64,000 nucleotides of DNA from positions 82,333 to 146,332 of the forward strand of contig NZ_JAERQD010000011.1 of NCBI RefSeq assembly GCF_016735695.1, read 5' to 3'. The notes beneath the pieces were generated by a model, which was not told the DNA's origin, made no database searches, and worked only from the letters and a program-made list of their open reading frames with translations. The position numbers and the translations under genes are program-made. Source of the stretch: Microvirga zambiensis WSM3693. GTDB lineage: Bacteria; Pseudomonadota; Alphaproteobacteria; Rhizobiales; Beijerinckiaceae. This document shows positions 26,657 through 35,888 of the stretch, piece after piece; position 1 is the first letter of the stretch; each line of letters opens with the position of its first letter.

Positions 26657-27803
26657 AGGCTGACTCATTCGAGGTTTTCAACCGGGCGGATGTCTGATTC
26701 AATGCTGGCGAGCAGGAGGTTCGCCATGCGCCCGGGGATCGAGCTTCGCACAGATTGTGACGCGGCCCGGCTGCGGGCTTTGGCCAAAGCGACCCGCAAT
26801 GCTGGGCAAAGCCGACGGCTGCTGGCGCTGGCTGAGATCTACGATGGCGGCTCGCGGAGCAAGGCGGCGCGGGTCGGCGGGGTCGGGCTGCAGACGGTGC
26901 GGGACTGGGTGGTACGCTTCAACGCCCGTGGGCCCGATGGCTTGGCCGACGGCAAGGCGCCGGGGAATGTCTGCAAGCTGAGTGCCCATCACCGCGGGGC
27001 ATTGCTCGCCCTGGTGGAGAGCGGCCCGATCCCGGCCGTTCACGGCGTGGTGCGCTGGCGGCTGAAGGACCTGGTGCAGTGGCTCTGGGATGAGTTCCGG
27101 ATCGAAGTGAGCGAGACGACCCTGGGCCGCGAACTGCGGGCGCTCGGCTATCGCAAGCTCTCCGCCCGCCCGCGCCATCATGCCAAGAGCGAGGCCGCCG
27201 TGGCTGCTTTTAAAAAGAGTTTCCCACGCGTTTGGCGGAGATCGCGATCCACGAGGCCGATGGCAAGCCGCTAGAGATCTGGTTTGCTGATGAGGCGCGG
27301 GTGGGCCAGAAGAACAAGATCACCCGACGCTGGGCCAAACGCGGCACGCGGCCGTCCGCCCCAAGAGATCTGAGGACGGCCTCGACCTACATCTTTGGGG
27401 CGATCTGCCCGGCACAGGGCAAAGCCGCCGGCCTGGTGCTGCCGCGCTGCACGACCCAGGCGATGTCCCTGCATCTGGCCGAGATCGCGCAGGCTGTCGC
27501 GCCCGGCGCTCATGCGGTGCTGCTGCTCGATCAGGCGGGCTGGCACGTCTCACGCAAACTGAAGGTACCGCCCAACATCACTCTGGTGCCGCTGCCGGCG
27601 AAAGCGCCTGAGCTGAACCCGGTCGAGAACATCTGGCAGTATCTGCGGGAGAACTGGATCTCCAACCGCATCTTCACGTCCTACACAGACATCCTCGACC
27701 ATTGCTGCGCGGCTTGGAACAAGCTCGTTGACCAACCTTGGACCATCATGTCCATCGGCTTGCGCGACTGGGTCAATGCATGAGCATCAGCGCCGATTGG
27801 TAT
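26642..27803 (+). mobile_element. IS630-family insertion sequence, about 1.16 kb
   Basis: One transposase gene flanked by imperfect terminal inverted repeats: TACCAAGCGGCG at the left and the complement of CGCCGATTGGTA at the right (one mismatch). Flanking TA (or TTA) is duplicated, as expected for IS630. Removing the element and one TA gives GATTTAGCC, which restores the reading frame of the interrupted host gene exactly. The boundary is uncertain by two or three bases. Confidence 0.88.
26726..27783 (+). CDS. IS630 transposase, two frames joined by a -1 shift
   Basis: The DDE transposase that moves the element. The first frame from ATG 26726 (AGGAGG six bases upstream) encodes the helix-turn-helix part (LALAEIYDGGSRSKAARVGG). 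At about 27208-27217 the sequence TTTTAAAAAG allows a -1 shift into the second frame, which carries the catalytic core: WFADEARVG (first D), VLLLDQAGWH (second D) and LNPVENIWQY (E). Without the shift the first frame stops at 27274. Many IS630 elements use such slippage, so the enzyme may be active; a one-base mutation is the other reading. Confidence 0.88.
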
Positions 27804-27805
27804 TA

Positions 27806-27907
27806 GCCTCAAAAATCTTTCTTAGAATTGCTGGCCAAAGACTCATCGACCGATCGGTCGTCGGTACATCGGCTGTTGTCCCAACCTCATTCGATCGATG
27901 CTCGTGA
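27806..27907 (+). pseudogene. displaced 3' end of the gene at 25292
   Basis: Directly right of the IS630 element the frame reads ASKIFLRIAGQRLIDRSVVG and ends SFDRCS-stop at 27905. It aligns without gaps to the end of the second copy of this domain at 33105-33389 (LIDQSIVG, PTPFDRCSQ), which shows it is the severed C-terminus of the secreted protein at 25292. It has no start of its own and cannot be translated alone. Confidence 0.82.
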
Positions 27908-27918
27908 CAATTGTCTAC

Positions 27919-28917
27919 CTAGCGCCATTGAGCATTGAAATTCCCGGCGGTCGGCGCGGTCTTCTTCAGACCCGAGAAAGCCCCGACGAATCGCTGGGCT
28001 TCGCCTAGACGGTCCTTCAGGAAACACCATCGGGCAGTCTTGTTATAGGTATAAGCCCTGCACTGCGCGTCGGTTCGGCAAAGGGACGTGCAAAGCTCCA
28101 ATGAGACTTCTTTTTCGACCCGATAATCTCCACCGGGAATATCGAAGTCATCGGCCACAATAAATTCCTGTTGCGATTGCGGCGGAGGAGGGGAGGGCAA
28201 AGAGGGCTGCGGCACTGGTGGAGTTGGCATGGGCCCTTTCGCAGATGCTGGAATTTGGAGATCTGCAACGCTGAACTCCTTGTCAGACCAAGGGCATCTG
28301 GAGGCAAGGGCTAAGGCATCGTTGATATCTAACCCGGCATGCTGCATCGTCGCCAGATTTGCGGTCGGCGCAACTGGTTTGGCATTCGGCGATTTTCGGT
28401 CTGCTAGTTCTACCTTGACCTCGACCCCATTTACCTTCGTCAAAGTGTAGCACCAAGCCTGGTTCCAGGATGTGTCTGCCTCATTGTCGAAATGATGGCC
28501 GACGCTGACGGTCCAATTTCGGCCAAGAAGCTCAACTTGCCGATTGGCAAACTTGGTGAAGTTCGTTGTTATGATGTCAGGCGGTGATGGTGGCGGGTCG
28601 GACCTAGCCACTGTAATATCGGGCGGACGCGGAGTCGGGGCCGATGGCTGCGACGCTGGATCAGGTGTGGCCTGAGCTTGGATCGGTGGCTCTCGACCAG
28701 CAAGATTCGGATTCCGATCGAGGGCGAACTTGATTCCGAGTCCGATGCCGATTGCCACTAACGCAATTGCTGCTCCGGTAGCGATGCGCCGAATAGCAAC
28801 GGCTTTATTGGTCTTCTCAAGCGCTTCGGCTTGGGCCTGCAAGGTGGGAATCGAGGCCCGAAGCAGAACCTGCTCGATGGCTTTCTCAAGCAAGGAAGTG
28901 TCATGCCGCACTTGCAT
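27919..28917 (-). CDS. membrane-anchored protein with C-terminal PAN/apple-like domain
   Basis: About 332 residues from ATG 28917, overlapping the end of the upstream gene by 17 bases. One membrane span (ATGAAIALVAIGIGLGIKF) near residue 50 follows a short cytoplasmic helix. A proline-rich linker leads to a middle domain (VELLGRNWTVSVGHHF, WCYTLTKVNG) and a C-terminal PAN-like domain (GDYRVEKEVSLELCTSLCR, CRAYTYNKTARWCFLKD) with paired cysteines, of a type that binds protein or carbohydrate outside the cytoplasm. It is probably co-translated with the coiled-coil membrane protein upstream. No specific role is known. Confidence 0.7.
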   Translation of the reverse strand: MQVRHDTSLLEKAIEQVLLRASIPTLQAQAEALEKTNKAVAIRRIATGAAIALVAIGIGLGIKFALDRNPNLAGREPPIQAQATPDPASQPSAPTPRPPDITVARSDPPPSPPDIITTNFTKFANRQVELLGRNWTVSVGHHFDNEADTSWNQAWCYTLTKVNGVEVKVELADRKSPNAKPVAPTANLATMQHAGLDINDALALASRCPWSDKEFSVADLQIPASAKGPMPTPPVPQPSLPSPPPPQSQQEFIVADDFDIPGGDYRVEKEVSLELCTSLCRTDAQCRAYTYNKTARWCFLKDRLGEAQRFVGAFSGLKKTAPTAGNFNAQWR

Positions 28918-30499
28918 TGGGGGGGCCCTTAAACTTAACCTGAACCAAGTCGGCGATTTCGGCTGGCAGATCCTGCTGAAGCGTCTTGCGAACAGCATCC
29001 GGATCGTCGGTCAGGATCGGTACGTAGAGAACCTCCTTGATGATCTTTTCGACAGGCACCTCTACTCGCTTCTCCACTTCCTTCTCAACCGGGACCTCAA
29101 CCATCACCTGGACCTTCCGGGTGCGCTTGAACCGCCACCGGATGAGCCAACGGCGCAGATAGTCGGAAAGTGTTCGGGTTCCTCTTGCCTCCCTTACCTC
29201 TGCCGAGCGTTGCAGGCCCAGAGCCACGATGGCCGTCAGAGGTCCGGCAAGGGCAGCCAAGGCTGCAAGCGACCCGAACCAAACGACGGAGATGAAGCCG
29301 GCTTCCTCCACACTCACCGCCTCCGGATTTTTGCCATACAGCCTGCCTGCAAGGCGCCGGATCTGATCGTTGCGGGATGTGACGACCCGCTCCTTCTCAA
29401 GGATGGTAAGCTCATTCTGCAGTTGGGTGGCTCTCACCCGAAGGCGATCTCCTTCAAGGGCGTTCGCGGCCGCCTTCTGCTGAGCGTCCTGCAGTTGAGA
29501 AAGGGTTCGATTGCGACGTTCTTGCCATGTTGTCTGGAGGTCGCGGACTTCCTGATCGAGTACGTTCTGGCGCTCGACGAGGCGGCTACGGGTCTGTTTC
29601 TCAGCTTCAGTCTCACTGTTTTCCAGAGCAGCCTGTTGCTCTCGCAACATACGCAGATCCCCTTGGAGCCGTTGCTCCTCCAAACCGAAACGCTCCCGGA
29701 TCGCCGGAACGGGATTTCTCAGTCGCGCCAGTTCTTCCTCCAACCGGCGGACCGTCGCCAGATCACCCTTTTCCCGTGCCGCTTCGATGCGCTTTGTAAA
29801 ACTCTCTCTCTGCCGCTCAAATGGCTCGAGTTGAACGCGAACTTCATTATCGCGCCGTTCGATGAGTTGTTTGAATTCCGAGTCCTTCGCTGCAAGCTGT
29901 CGAGCAAGGGATGCGTACGTCGGGTTTTGCAGTTTTAGATTCTCGATCTGACTTTGAACCCGCTGGATCTCGTCTTGCTTCCGTTGGCTTTCGGCAGCTT
30001 CCATCTCGTTCAGTCTATCGACCTCTGCCTTCACGTCGGCGACATGGCTAGCGGCCGCGACGTTGACCAAAGCCTTCTCGGTGCTCTGAAGCTCAATTTG
30101 CGCTGCGTTCTTTCGGGCTTGGATTTCCTCGTATTGGATCTGCCGTTGGGTGGATGCACGCTCTAGGCCTAGGAATACGGTTTCGAAGGTGATGAGCGCC
30201 AGAAGGCAGAGGGCAATCGCAAGGACCGGCTTCCAGATCCATCTGACCGAGAACAACAGCGTCGCAATCGGAATCTTCGTTAATTCAGCCAGTGCAACCA
30301 TAAAAAATGGGGCGCTTGCCAACGCAAGGTCCAGACCACTGACCGATAACTCGGTGCCGAGGCTCGCGCTATAGGCCTGATATCCGAGCGCGATACCTGT
30401 CGCCAACCCAATCGAGGCGGCGACGATCTCAAGCGCCCAAGCCACACGGTAGGTCCACTGACCATAGACCGCCAGTTTTGCATTAAACGCCGACGCCAT
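28901..30499 (-). CDS. membrane protein with long coiled coil
   Basis: A 532-residue protein. Three or four membrane spans at the N-terminus (AWALEIVAASIGLATGIALG, LASAPFFMVALAEL, PVLAIALCLLALITFETVF) are followed by about 240 residues of heptad-rich coiled coil (about 125-370), rich in Q, E, R and L. A further hydrophobic pair (VVWFGSLAALAALAGPLTAI) near 400 and a charged VEVPVEKEVEKRVEVPVEK tail follow. It could be a membrane scaffold or mechanosensor. I do not recognise the family. It forms a two-gene operon with the PAN-domain gene, opposite in direction to the Hxs genes. Confidence 0.72.
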   Translation of the reverse strand: MASAFNAKLAVYGQWTYRVAWALEIVAASIGLATGIALGYQAYSASLGTELSVSGLDLALASAPFFMVALAELTKIPIATLLFSVRWIWKPVLAIALCLLALITFETVFLGLERASTQRQIQYEEIQARKNAAQIELQSTEKALVNVAAASHVADVKAEVDRLNEMEAAESQRKQDEIQRVQSQIENLKLQNPTYASLARQLAAKDSEFKQLIERRDNEVRVQLEPFERQRESFTKRIEAAREKGDLATVRRLEEELARLRNPVPAIRERFGLEEQRLQGDLRMLREQQAALENSETEAEKQTRSRLVERQNVLDQEVRDLQTTWQERRNRTLSQLQDAQQKAAANALEGDRLRVRATQLQNELTILEKERVVTSRNDQIRRLAGRLYGKNPEAVSVEEAGFISVVWFGSLAALAALAGPLTAIVALGLQRSAEVREARGTRTLSDYLRRWLIRWRFKRTRKVQVMVEVPVEKEVEKRVEVPVEKIIKEVLYVPILTDDPDAVRKTLQQDLPAEIADLVQVKFKGPPNASAA

Positions 30500-31179
30500 T
30501 CATGCCCCCCGACCAGAACGGTAATTTCACCATCCGGAAAAAGCTTAGCCTTTTCAAGGGAGTTCTACCGAATACTCAACGCCTAGGGGAAACGCATTAG
30601 TAGTTTGGTTAAGCGCTGAGGTGGTAGATTGAACGTACAAGCCCGTGGCGGCGCCTCAAAGAATCATTGGCGAGGCATAAGCAGGTTCCCTAATGTTTGT
30701 TATGCGACATGTTATATCAACCTACGATGCCTTGCACTGAGGGACCCTTCCCGCTAGCAACCCAGCGCCAATGGAACATGGTCTCAAGGACTGCATAAAT
30801 GGGAGCCGCGGAATGGCATCCTGCCACTGGACGACCTTGCCTCAGCACCCAGTGTGAACTTGTTGTCAAAAACTTTCTTATGCGCGATTTTATAGCGTTG
30901 CGTGTTCTGCGGGCCTAACGGCTTAGAAGCATCGGAATAGTGGCGGTCTCCCATCTGCTTCACGGCGTAGGCATTAAGCCCGCCGACCGAGTGGGTCTCC
31001 GATGCTGGTGCACAACAGTGTTGAACTTCGATAGTGTCCCGTTATGGACGCAATTGCGCAAGCATCCGGAGTATGTCACTGATGCAAAAGAATATCGTCT
31101 TGATTGAGTGTCGCTTAAGTCTCTGTTTGCACCCGCTTTTTCTTCGTACAAGCCGGAGCCGATCTGGAGGATGTAACGT
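30500..31179. other. long intergenic stretch between divergent genes
   Basis: About 680 bases upstream of both the coiled-coil gene (minus strand) and the GGDEF-EAL gene (plus strand). It should hold both promoters. A plus-strand open frame near 30940-31107 (FDSVPLWTQLRKHPEYV) resembles the tail of a larger protein but has no body; it may be a remnant. Nothing else is supported. Confidence 0.45.
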
Positions 31180-33099
31180 TTGTCCCTGCGTGCACTTCAA
31201 CTGTTGCTTGGCGTCATCATCTGCGGCTTCGTGATTTCTGCAGGGTATGTTTCGACCCTCGTGGTCAAGCGGCAGTATTCGCTCGAGTACGTTTCGCGAT
31301 ATCGCCCATCCTGGGACGCTAGTCAGGCATCAAATGAGTTCATTAGGCTTGAGCAGCGCCTCGCCGAATACGCAGATCCCGGTAGTGATGTCGATGAAAG
31401 CGAAATTAGACTGCGCTTTGATATTCTTGCGGACCGCGCCAAGTCGTTCATCCAAAGCGATATCCTGACTGAACCGCTTCGAGGCTACCCGGAATACGTG
31501 GCCGCCCTCCTTCAACTCAGTGATATCCTCCGAACAATTGAGCCGCTGATCGATCATATCGATCAGCCAGGCGCAGCCCAGAAGGCTTTGCAGGCCCTAA
31601 AGCCGCTCGAAGCGATTTACATCCAAATCGCTTCCGTCGCTCACTCGTACAGTGCAAACACTGTTGCAGCCGAGCAAGAGGGCCTGCTCAGGATGCACTG
31701 GAGATTCACCGGCATCGTCGCCGGGCTCATCCTTTTCGGATTTATTCTCCTCGCCCTTCTCCTTCGCCATATTGGCTTGCTCAGTAGAGCGCACAAGAAG
31801 CTACGCGTCCTCGCCCACCGCGATCCGCTGACAGGACTCGCTAATCGCGCGCTGTTTCAGGAAACCCTGGAAGGCATCCTGGCAAATCACGAAAGCAATA
31901 AAGTTACTCAGGCGGTGCTGCTCCTCGACCTCGACCGTTTCAAAGACGTCAACGACTCGTTTGGGCACGGAATGGGCGATGCCCTTCTCAAGGAAGTCAC
32001 GACACGCATTAGCCACTGCGTTGCCGAGGGTGACGTCATTGCACGCCTGGGTGGCGACGAGTTTGCGGTTCTTCAAATGCGCGTCACCAACTTGGATGGA
32101 TGCGCGCGACTTGCGACGCAGATCGTGACTGCTCTTGGTGCCCCTTATTTCATTGACGGGCACGAGATCGTCATCGGAGCCAGTATCGGCATTGCTCTTA
32201 TCCGAGAGGGAAGGACACCAAGCCAAATCCTTCAGTTCGCGGACCTCGCCCTATACCGCGCCAAGGCGGTCGGACGCGGTACCTACCAGTTTTTCGCTTC
32301 GGAGATGGACGAGCAGCTACAGGCCCGTCGCCAACTGGAGCTCGACTTGCGCAAGGCGATCAGCAATGACGAACTGATGCTCGCGTATCAGCCGATCGTA
32401 AATCTCGAAGCCTATGAAATCTGCGGGTTCGAGGCCCTCCTGCGCTGGAATCACCCCGAGAAAGGACTTATCGCGCCGGGCGACTTCATTCCGCTCGCCG
32501 AAGAAACCGGGCTGATCGCCAGCCTCGGTCGGTGGGTCCTTCAGCAGGCCTGCAGCGAAGCCGCCAACTGGCCAGCCCACATCCGCGTTGCCGTCAATCT
32601 GTCGCCCGTGCAGTTCCGATCCGGCAATCTCGCCCAGCAGGTGATCACAGCCCTCGATGCCTCCGGTCTTTCTCCAAGCCGCCTGGAGCTGGAGATCACA
32701 GAGTCGGTGCTGCTCCAAGATAATGACGCGACGCTCGCTACGCTTCACCAACTTAGGAGCATGGGCATCGGCATCGCTTTGGACGATTTCGGTACTGGCT
32801 ACTCGTCCCTGAGCTATCTGCGCCGGTTCCCCTTCGACAAGATCAAGGTCGATCAACTGTTCGTTCGTGACCTCCCTGACGAGGGCGATGCAGCTGTGAT
32901 CGTTGAATCGATCATCAGGCTCGGAGCGAGCCTTAATATGACTACTACTGCCGAGGGCGTTGAGACTGAAGAACAGCTCGTTCGGCTCCGCGCTGCCGGG
33001 TGCATCCAAGCTCAGGGCTTTTTCTTCGCTAAACCAAAGCCCGCCCGGGAGTTGAGTTACAGTTTGGAGAGCAGCCCGGGACTTGAGCGGGCGGCCTGA
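31180..33099 (+). CDS. membrane GGDEF-EAL protein (cyclic-di-GMP turnover)
   Basis: A 639-residue inner-membrane protein that could make and break cyclic di-GMP. An N-terminal span (LLLGVIICGFVISAGYV), a periplasmic domain of about 150 residues and a second span (VAGLILFGFILLALLLR) near 185 form the sensor part. The GGDEF domain has an intact active site (ARLGGDEFA near 290), and the EAL domain starts GFEALLRWNHP near 417 with LDDFGTGYSS and the late DKIKVDQLFV. Both domains look active. TTG 31180 is the start, with GGAGG upstream. No downstream effector gene is adjacent. Confidence 0.9.
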   Translation: MSLRALQLLLGVIICGFVISAGYVSTLVVKRQYSLEYVSRYRPSWDASQASNEFIRLEQRLAEYADPGSDVDESEIRLRFDILADRAKSFIQSDILTEPLRGYPEYVAALLQLSDILRTIEPLIDHIDQPGAAQKALQALKPLEAIYIQIASVAHSYSANTVAAEQEGLLRMHWRFTGIVAGLILFGFILLALLLRHIGLLSRAHKKLRVLAHRDPLTGLANRALFQETLEGILANHESNKVTQAVLLLDLDRFKDVNDSFGHGMGDALLKEVTTRISHCVAEGDVIARLGGDEFAVLQMRVTNLDGCARLATQIVTALGAPYFIDGHEIVIGASIGIALIREGRTPSQILQFADLALYRAKAVGRGTYQFFASEMDEQLQARRQLELDLRKAISNDELMLAYQPIVNLEAYEICGFEALLRWNHPEKGLIAPGDFIPLAEETGLIASLGRWVLQQACSEAANWPAHIRVAVNLSPVQFRSGNLAQQVITALDASGLSPSRLELEITESVLLQDNDATLATLHQLRSMGIGIALDDFGTGYSSLSYLRRFPFDKIKVDQLFVRDLPDEGDAAVIVESIIRLGASLNMTTTAEGVETEEQLVRLRAAGCIQAQGFFFAKPKPARELSYSLESSPGLERAA

Positions 33100-33104
33100 G
33101 CCTT

Positions 33105-33389
33105 CCGCTTCCGTGGTCGGTTGCGGGTTTCTCGTGTTCCGCTGGAGTGAAGCCCCGAAAGATGGTCGTGCCGGCAACGGGAGTCGCCGTAGGTTCGATG
33201 ATATGCGATATGCAAGGTCCATTAGCTCGATCGAAAACAGATTGGTCGGAATCGGCCCTTTGCCATGTGAATGGACGCGACTTGAACGCGAGAATCGTGC
33301 TTAAGGTTTATGCCCGTCAACTCATTGACCAGTCTATCGTAGGTGCTTCTGCAGCCGTCCCGACACCATTTGATCGATGTTCACAGTGA
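33105..33389 (+). pseudogene. orphan copy of the C-terminal domain of the gene at 25292
   Basis: Immediately after the GGDEF-EAL stop, another frame reads PWSVAGFSCSAGVKPRKM, then VAVGSMICDMQGPLARSKTD, ALCHVNGRDL and a tail ending FDRCSQ at 33389. This is a complete homologue of the C-terminal domain at about 26470-26641 plus 27806-27907, similar in protein and DNA but clearly diverged. It has no signal peptide or repeats; a GTG at 33147 would skip its first strand. It is probably the leftover end of a second, deleted paralogue. Confidence 0.65.
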
Positions 33390-33564
33390 GGCCAAAGCAC
33401 GCAAGCGAACTTCGGTTGCAACACGAGACCTTTTCTTGAGTTGCACCGAAACCATCGTCAGGCTGAGCATGATCTCGATTGAAAGCTGGCACTCCAATCG
33501 TGGCTTTCTGGAACAAGAGGCCTCCTCATCACCCTCGCAACGGCAGATGGGGCGGCCTCGTCCG

Positions 33565-33939
33565 TCAACGGAACAGATTTCGCCGCGGTAGTTGGGACGC
33601 TGGATCAAATTTCTTGTCCGGCGAACTATTCTCGGATTCCTGCGACAGGAGCGTGATGGCCAACAGGATCCCGGCTGGCCGGATTTGCATCTCCCGATCG
33701 ATTGCCTTCAAAAGTTCATCGTCTTTCGCTACGTATTCAAGGACGCCCAGCAGGAAATGCGATGATGCCGCCGACTTACGGATCGTCTCGGGCTGAAGGC
33801 CGGTGACGTTCAGAAATTGAATGATCCGATCAACGTCTATGACGATGAAATTCAAGACTTGGATAGCAATACTCTCGGCATCGCCTCGGCCGGTGATAAC
33901 CCTGCCTTGGAATGTCTCGGTCATGTCAGCGTCCGCCAT
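33565..33939 (-). CDS. DUF3572 family protein
   Basis: A 124-residue protein with the DUF3572 pattern: ESIAIQVLNFIVIDVDRIIQ, FLNVTGLQPETIRKSAA, SSHFLLGVLEYVAKDDELL and REMQIRPAGILLA, two helical repeats found widely in Rhizobiales. No activity is known. An alternative ATG lies five codons downstream of 33939. The C-terminal 20 residues are basic and polar. Isolated on the minus strand. Confidence 0.8.
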   Translation of the reverse strand: MADADMTETFQGRVITGRGDAESIAIQVLNFIVIDVDRIIQFLNVTGLQPETIRKSAASSHFLLGVLEYVAKDDELLKAIDREMQIRPAGILLAITLLSQESENSSPDKKFDPASQLPRRNLFR

Positions 33940-34186
33940 ATCTATATCAGTCGGCGCAAAAGTATTCGATGTCGACCCTCCTGTGACAATAGGGGTTTTG
34001 GGTCATCTTGGAAGCGTGCCCATTCTGGGCTCACCATAGATGGAGCAGCCCCAAACCACCCAGTTGGCATTTGGCGGGACAGATGCTACTTCCGTGCCGA
34101 TTCCTACAGTTTTCTTTTCCGGGCATAGAGATCAGCATACCGCGCTCTCCGCCTGAAGATCTTTTCTAACGATCAGGATTACCTCG

Positions 34187-35317
34187 ATGCCTGGCATCGC
34201 ACGTCAGTTCGAACCCCAGATTACCCGTAGTGGTGGCGCGCCCTCCAAGTACCGCTTTACCGTCCGCTGCTCGGATTGTGGCAACATCGACGCTTATGAG
34301 GCCTCCAGGCCCGCCAGCCATGACGCCGTCAGGGCCTACTTCAAGGATCGTGGCTGGCTGCTCGGCCGGGCTGCATCCTTCGACCTGTGCCCGACCTGTC
34401 TCGCCCGGCCGCGCCATGCCCAGAACATGCAACCCGCAAGCCAGCCTCGCGAGACCAAAGCTTTGGACAAACGGCACCGGGACACAGCCGACATCCTGGC
34501 CCGCCACATGGGCAAGCCGGAGGAGTTGGCAGCCGAAATCTTCCGGCCCAAGGAAGCCAAGCCCCTTCAGGCCTCCGCTCCGAAGGCGCCGGTGCCAGCC
34601 CAGGTGATGCCAGCCCTTTCGCCCGAGGTCGAACAGACCCTCTCCGGCATGGCGGCTGATCTAAGAGGCCTGCGCTCGGCCGTGGAACTCATGGCTGATC
34701 AGGTGAGCCAGCTGGTCGCGCTGGGCGGCCGCCAGATCGAGACATTTGCACACCTGACCCCAGTTCTGACCCAGTCGGCCGGGGGTATTTCGGACGGCCT
34801 TCGGCAAGTGGCCCGGGCCGTCCAATCGATTCCGCAATTGCCGCAGCCTGTGCCGGACCAGCTTCCTGTCGCGGAGGCTGACGCCGATATCTCTCAACAG
34901 CCGCCCGACGCTGCCGACCCGGTACAACTCTCAGAAGTGGAAGCGCCTGAGCCACCCCGGCGGGCCCGGGGTCGGCGGAAGGCCAAGGACGAGACAGGTC
35001 CAAGCGCGCCCGCCAATGTCGTGGTAAAGTCCATTGCGGATGCCAACGGCAAAGACCGGTTCTACACCTCGATCCGCCTGCCACGTGAGCTGTGGGACAG
35101 CGCCGGGTTTGGGCCCACCGATCGCCTGTTGCTCGACTGGAGCGGCAGGGCTCTTAGCATTCAGCGAGCAGCCGAGGGCGGTGTGAAGCCGAAGGCGATC
35201 GGTGGCACGTCTGTGGTGCTTCAGTCCTGGAAACTGGGAAACCTGAATTTCGACCAGCCGAAGGTGACGAACGGGGAGGGATCGCTTCGCCTAACCGCAC
35301 GGCCATCAGGCACGTAA
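34187..35317 (+). CDS. hypothetical protein with N-terminal zinc-ribbon-like Cys pairs
   Basis: A 376-residue protein. Near the N-terminus CSDCG and CPTC, about 45 residues apart, form a possible zinc site. The middle is a predicted helical stretch (LRGLRSAVELMADQVSQLVA) followed by a proline/acidic linker and a basic RRARGRRKAKDE patch. The last 100 residues look like a small swapped-hairpin DNA-binding or structural fold (FYTSIRLPRELWDSAGFGPT, LLLDWSGRALSIQR). This resembles plasmid-borne proteins of Methylobacteriaceae. The role is unknown, possibly DNA binding. Confidence 0.6.
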   Translation: MPGIARQFEPQITRSGGAPSKYRFTVRCSDCGNIDAYEASRPASHDAVRAYFKDRGWLLGRAASFDLCPTCLARPRHAQNMQPASQPRETKALDKRHRDTADILARHMGKPEELAAEIFRPKEAKPLQASAPKAPVPAQVMPALSPEVEQTLSGMAADLRGLRSAVELMADQVSQLVALGGRQIETFAHLTPVLTQSAGGISDGLRQVARAVQSIPQLPQPVPDQLPVAEADADISQQPPDAADPVQLSEVEAPEPPRRARGRRKAKDETGPSAPANVVVKSIADANGKDRFYTSIRLPRELWDSAGFGPTDRLLLDWSGRALSIQRAAEGGVKPKAIGGTSVVLQSWKLGNLNFDQPKVTNGEGSLRLTARPSGT

Positions 35318-35381
35318 CCCGGGTTTCCGCGATCATTCAACGCTGTCGATAAGGAGTGGCTCTCGGCCCTCCATGGTCCAC

Positions 35382-35843
35382 TCAGGGCAGGGCAGACGAG
35401 ACCCTACAAGCGATCGCGCGCATGGCCTCAGCCTGAGCGGCGTGTCCGGTGTCCCAAAGCTTCTGCGCGGCGTCATCCAGGATCGACGGGAGGACACTCA
35501 CTGATACGTGGCGGACCGACACCCGGCGTGGAGCACTCGTCTTCACTGGATTGTAACGCCGCGGTGACTGGCTGCGCTCGAGCGCCGCTTCAATCGCAGA
35601 GCGGAGAGAGAGGGTCGTGCGGATCGTCATGTGGAAGGCAGTGAGCGTCGTTGCAAGAGTCGGCGCGGCAATAGCGTCTGTCTCTTCCAGCTCGGTGGCC
35701 GCATGCTGAAGGTCCAGGATGAAAGAGCCAAGGCCGAAAAGAACCGCGCGCCACTCGACGGGCAGCAGGCGCATTTCGAGCGCGATCGTACGCGGCACAC
35801 TGCGCCGGACTTCCGCGGTTTGGCTTGACACTAAAGCCTCCAT
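35382..35843 (-). CDS. hypothetical protein
   Basis: A 153-residue soluble, mostly helical protein (LLPVEWRAVLFGLGSFILDL, LSLRSAIEAALERSQSP). The C-terminal third (SVSVLPSILDDAAQKLWDTG) ends in a helix with alanines. No domain recognised. It lies just downstream of ssb on the same strand, 46 bases apart, so the two could be co-transcribed. Confidence 0.5.
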   Translation of the reverse strand: MEALVSSQTAEVRRSVPRTIALEMRLLPVEWRAVLFGLGSFILDLQHAATELEETDAIAAPTLATTLTAFHMTIRTTLSLRSAIEAALERSQSPRRYNPVKTSAPRRVSVRHVSVSVLPSILDDAAQKLWDTGHAAQAEAMRAIACRVSSALP

Positions 35844-35888
35844 TTAGCGGTGAACGGGGCGGGGACGGAAAGCCCCACCCTGAAGGCG

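Noticed and set aside
28730..29938. 402-residue plus-strand frame opposite the coiled-coil gene
   Set aside because: Leucine/serine-rich antisense of a coiled coil; the minus-strand gene has membrane spans, heptads and an overlapping partner.
30919..31107. Plus-strand frame (VPLWTQLRKHPEYV) resembling the tail of a cyclase or TPR protein
   Set aside because: Only a short tail; no body upstream, no ribosome site.
33381..33608. Minus-strand frame with cysteines (ICRCEGDEEASC)
   Set aside because: No start with a ribosome site, overlaps the DUF3572 end, and no zinc-ribbon spacing.
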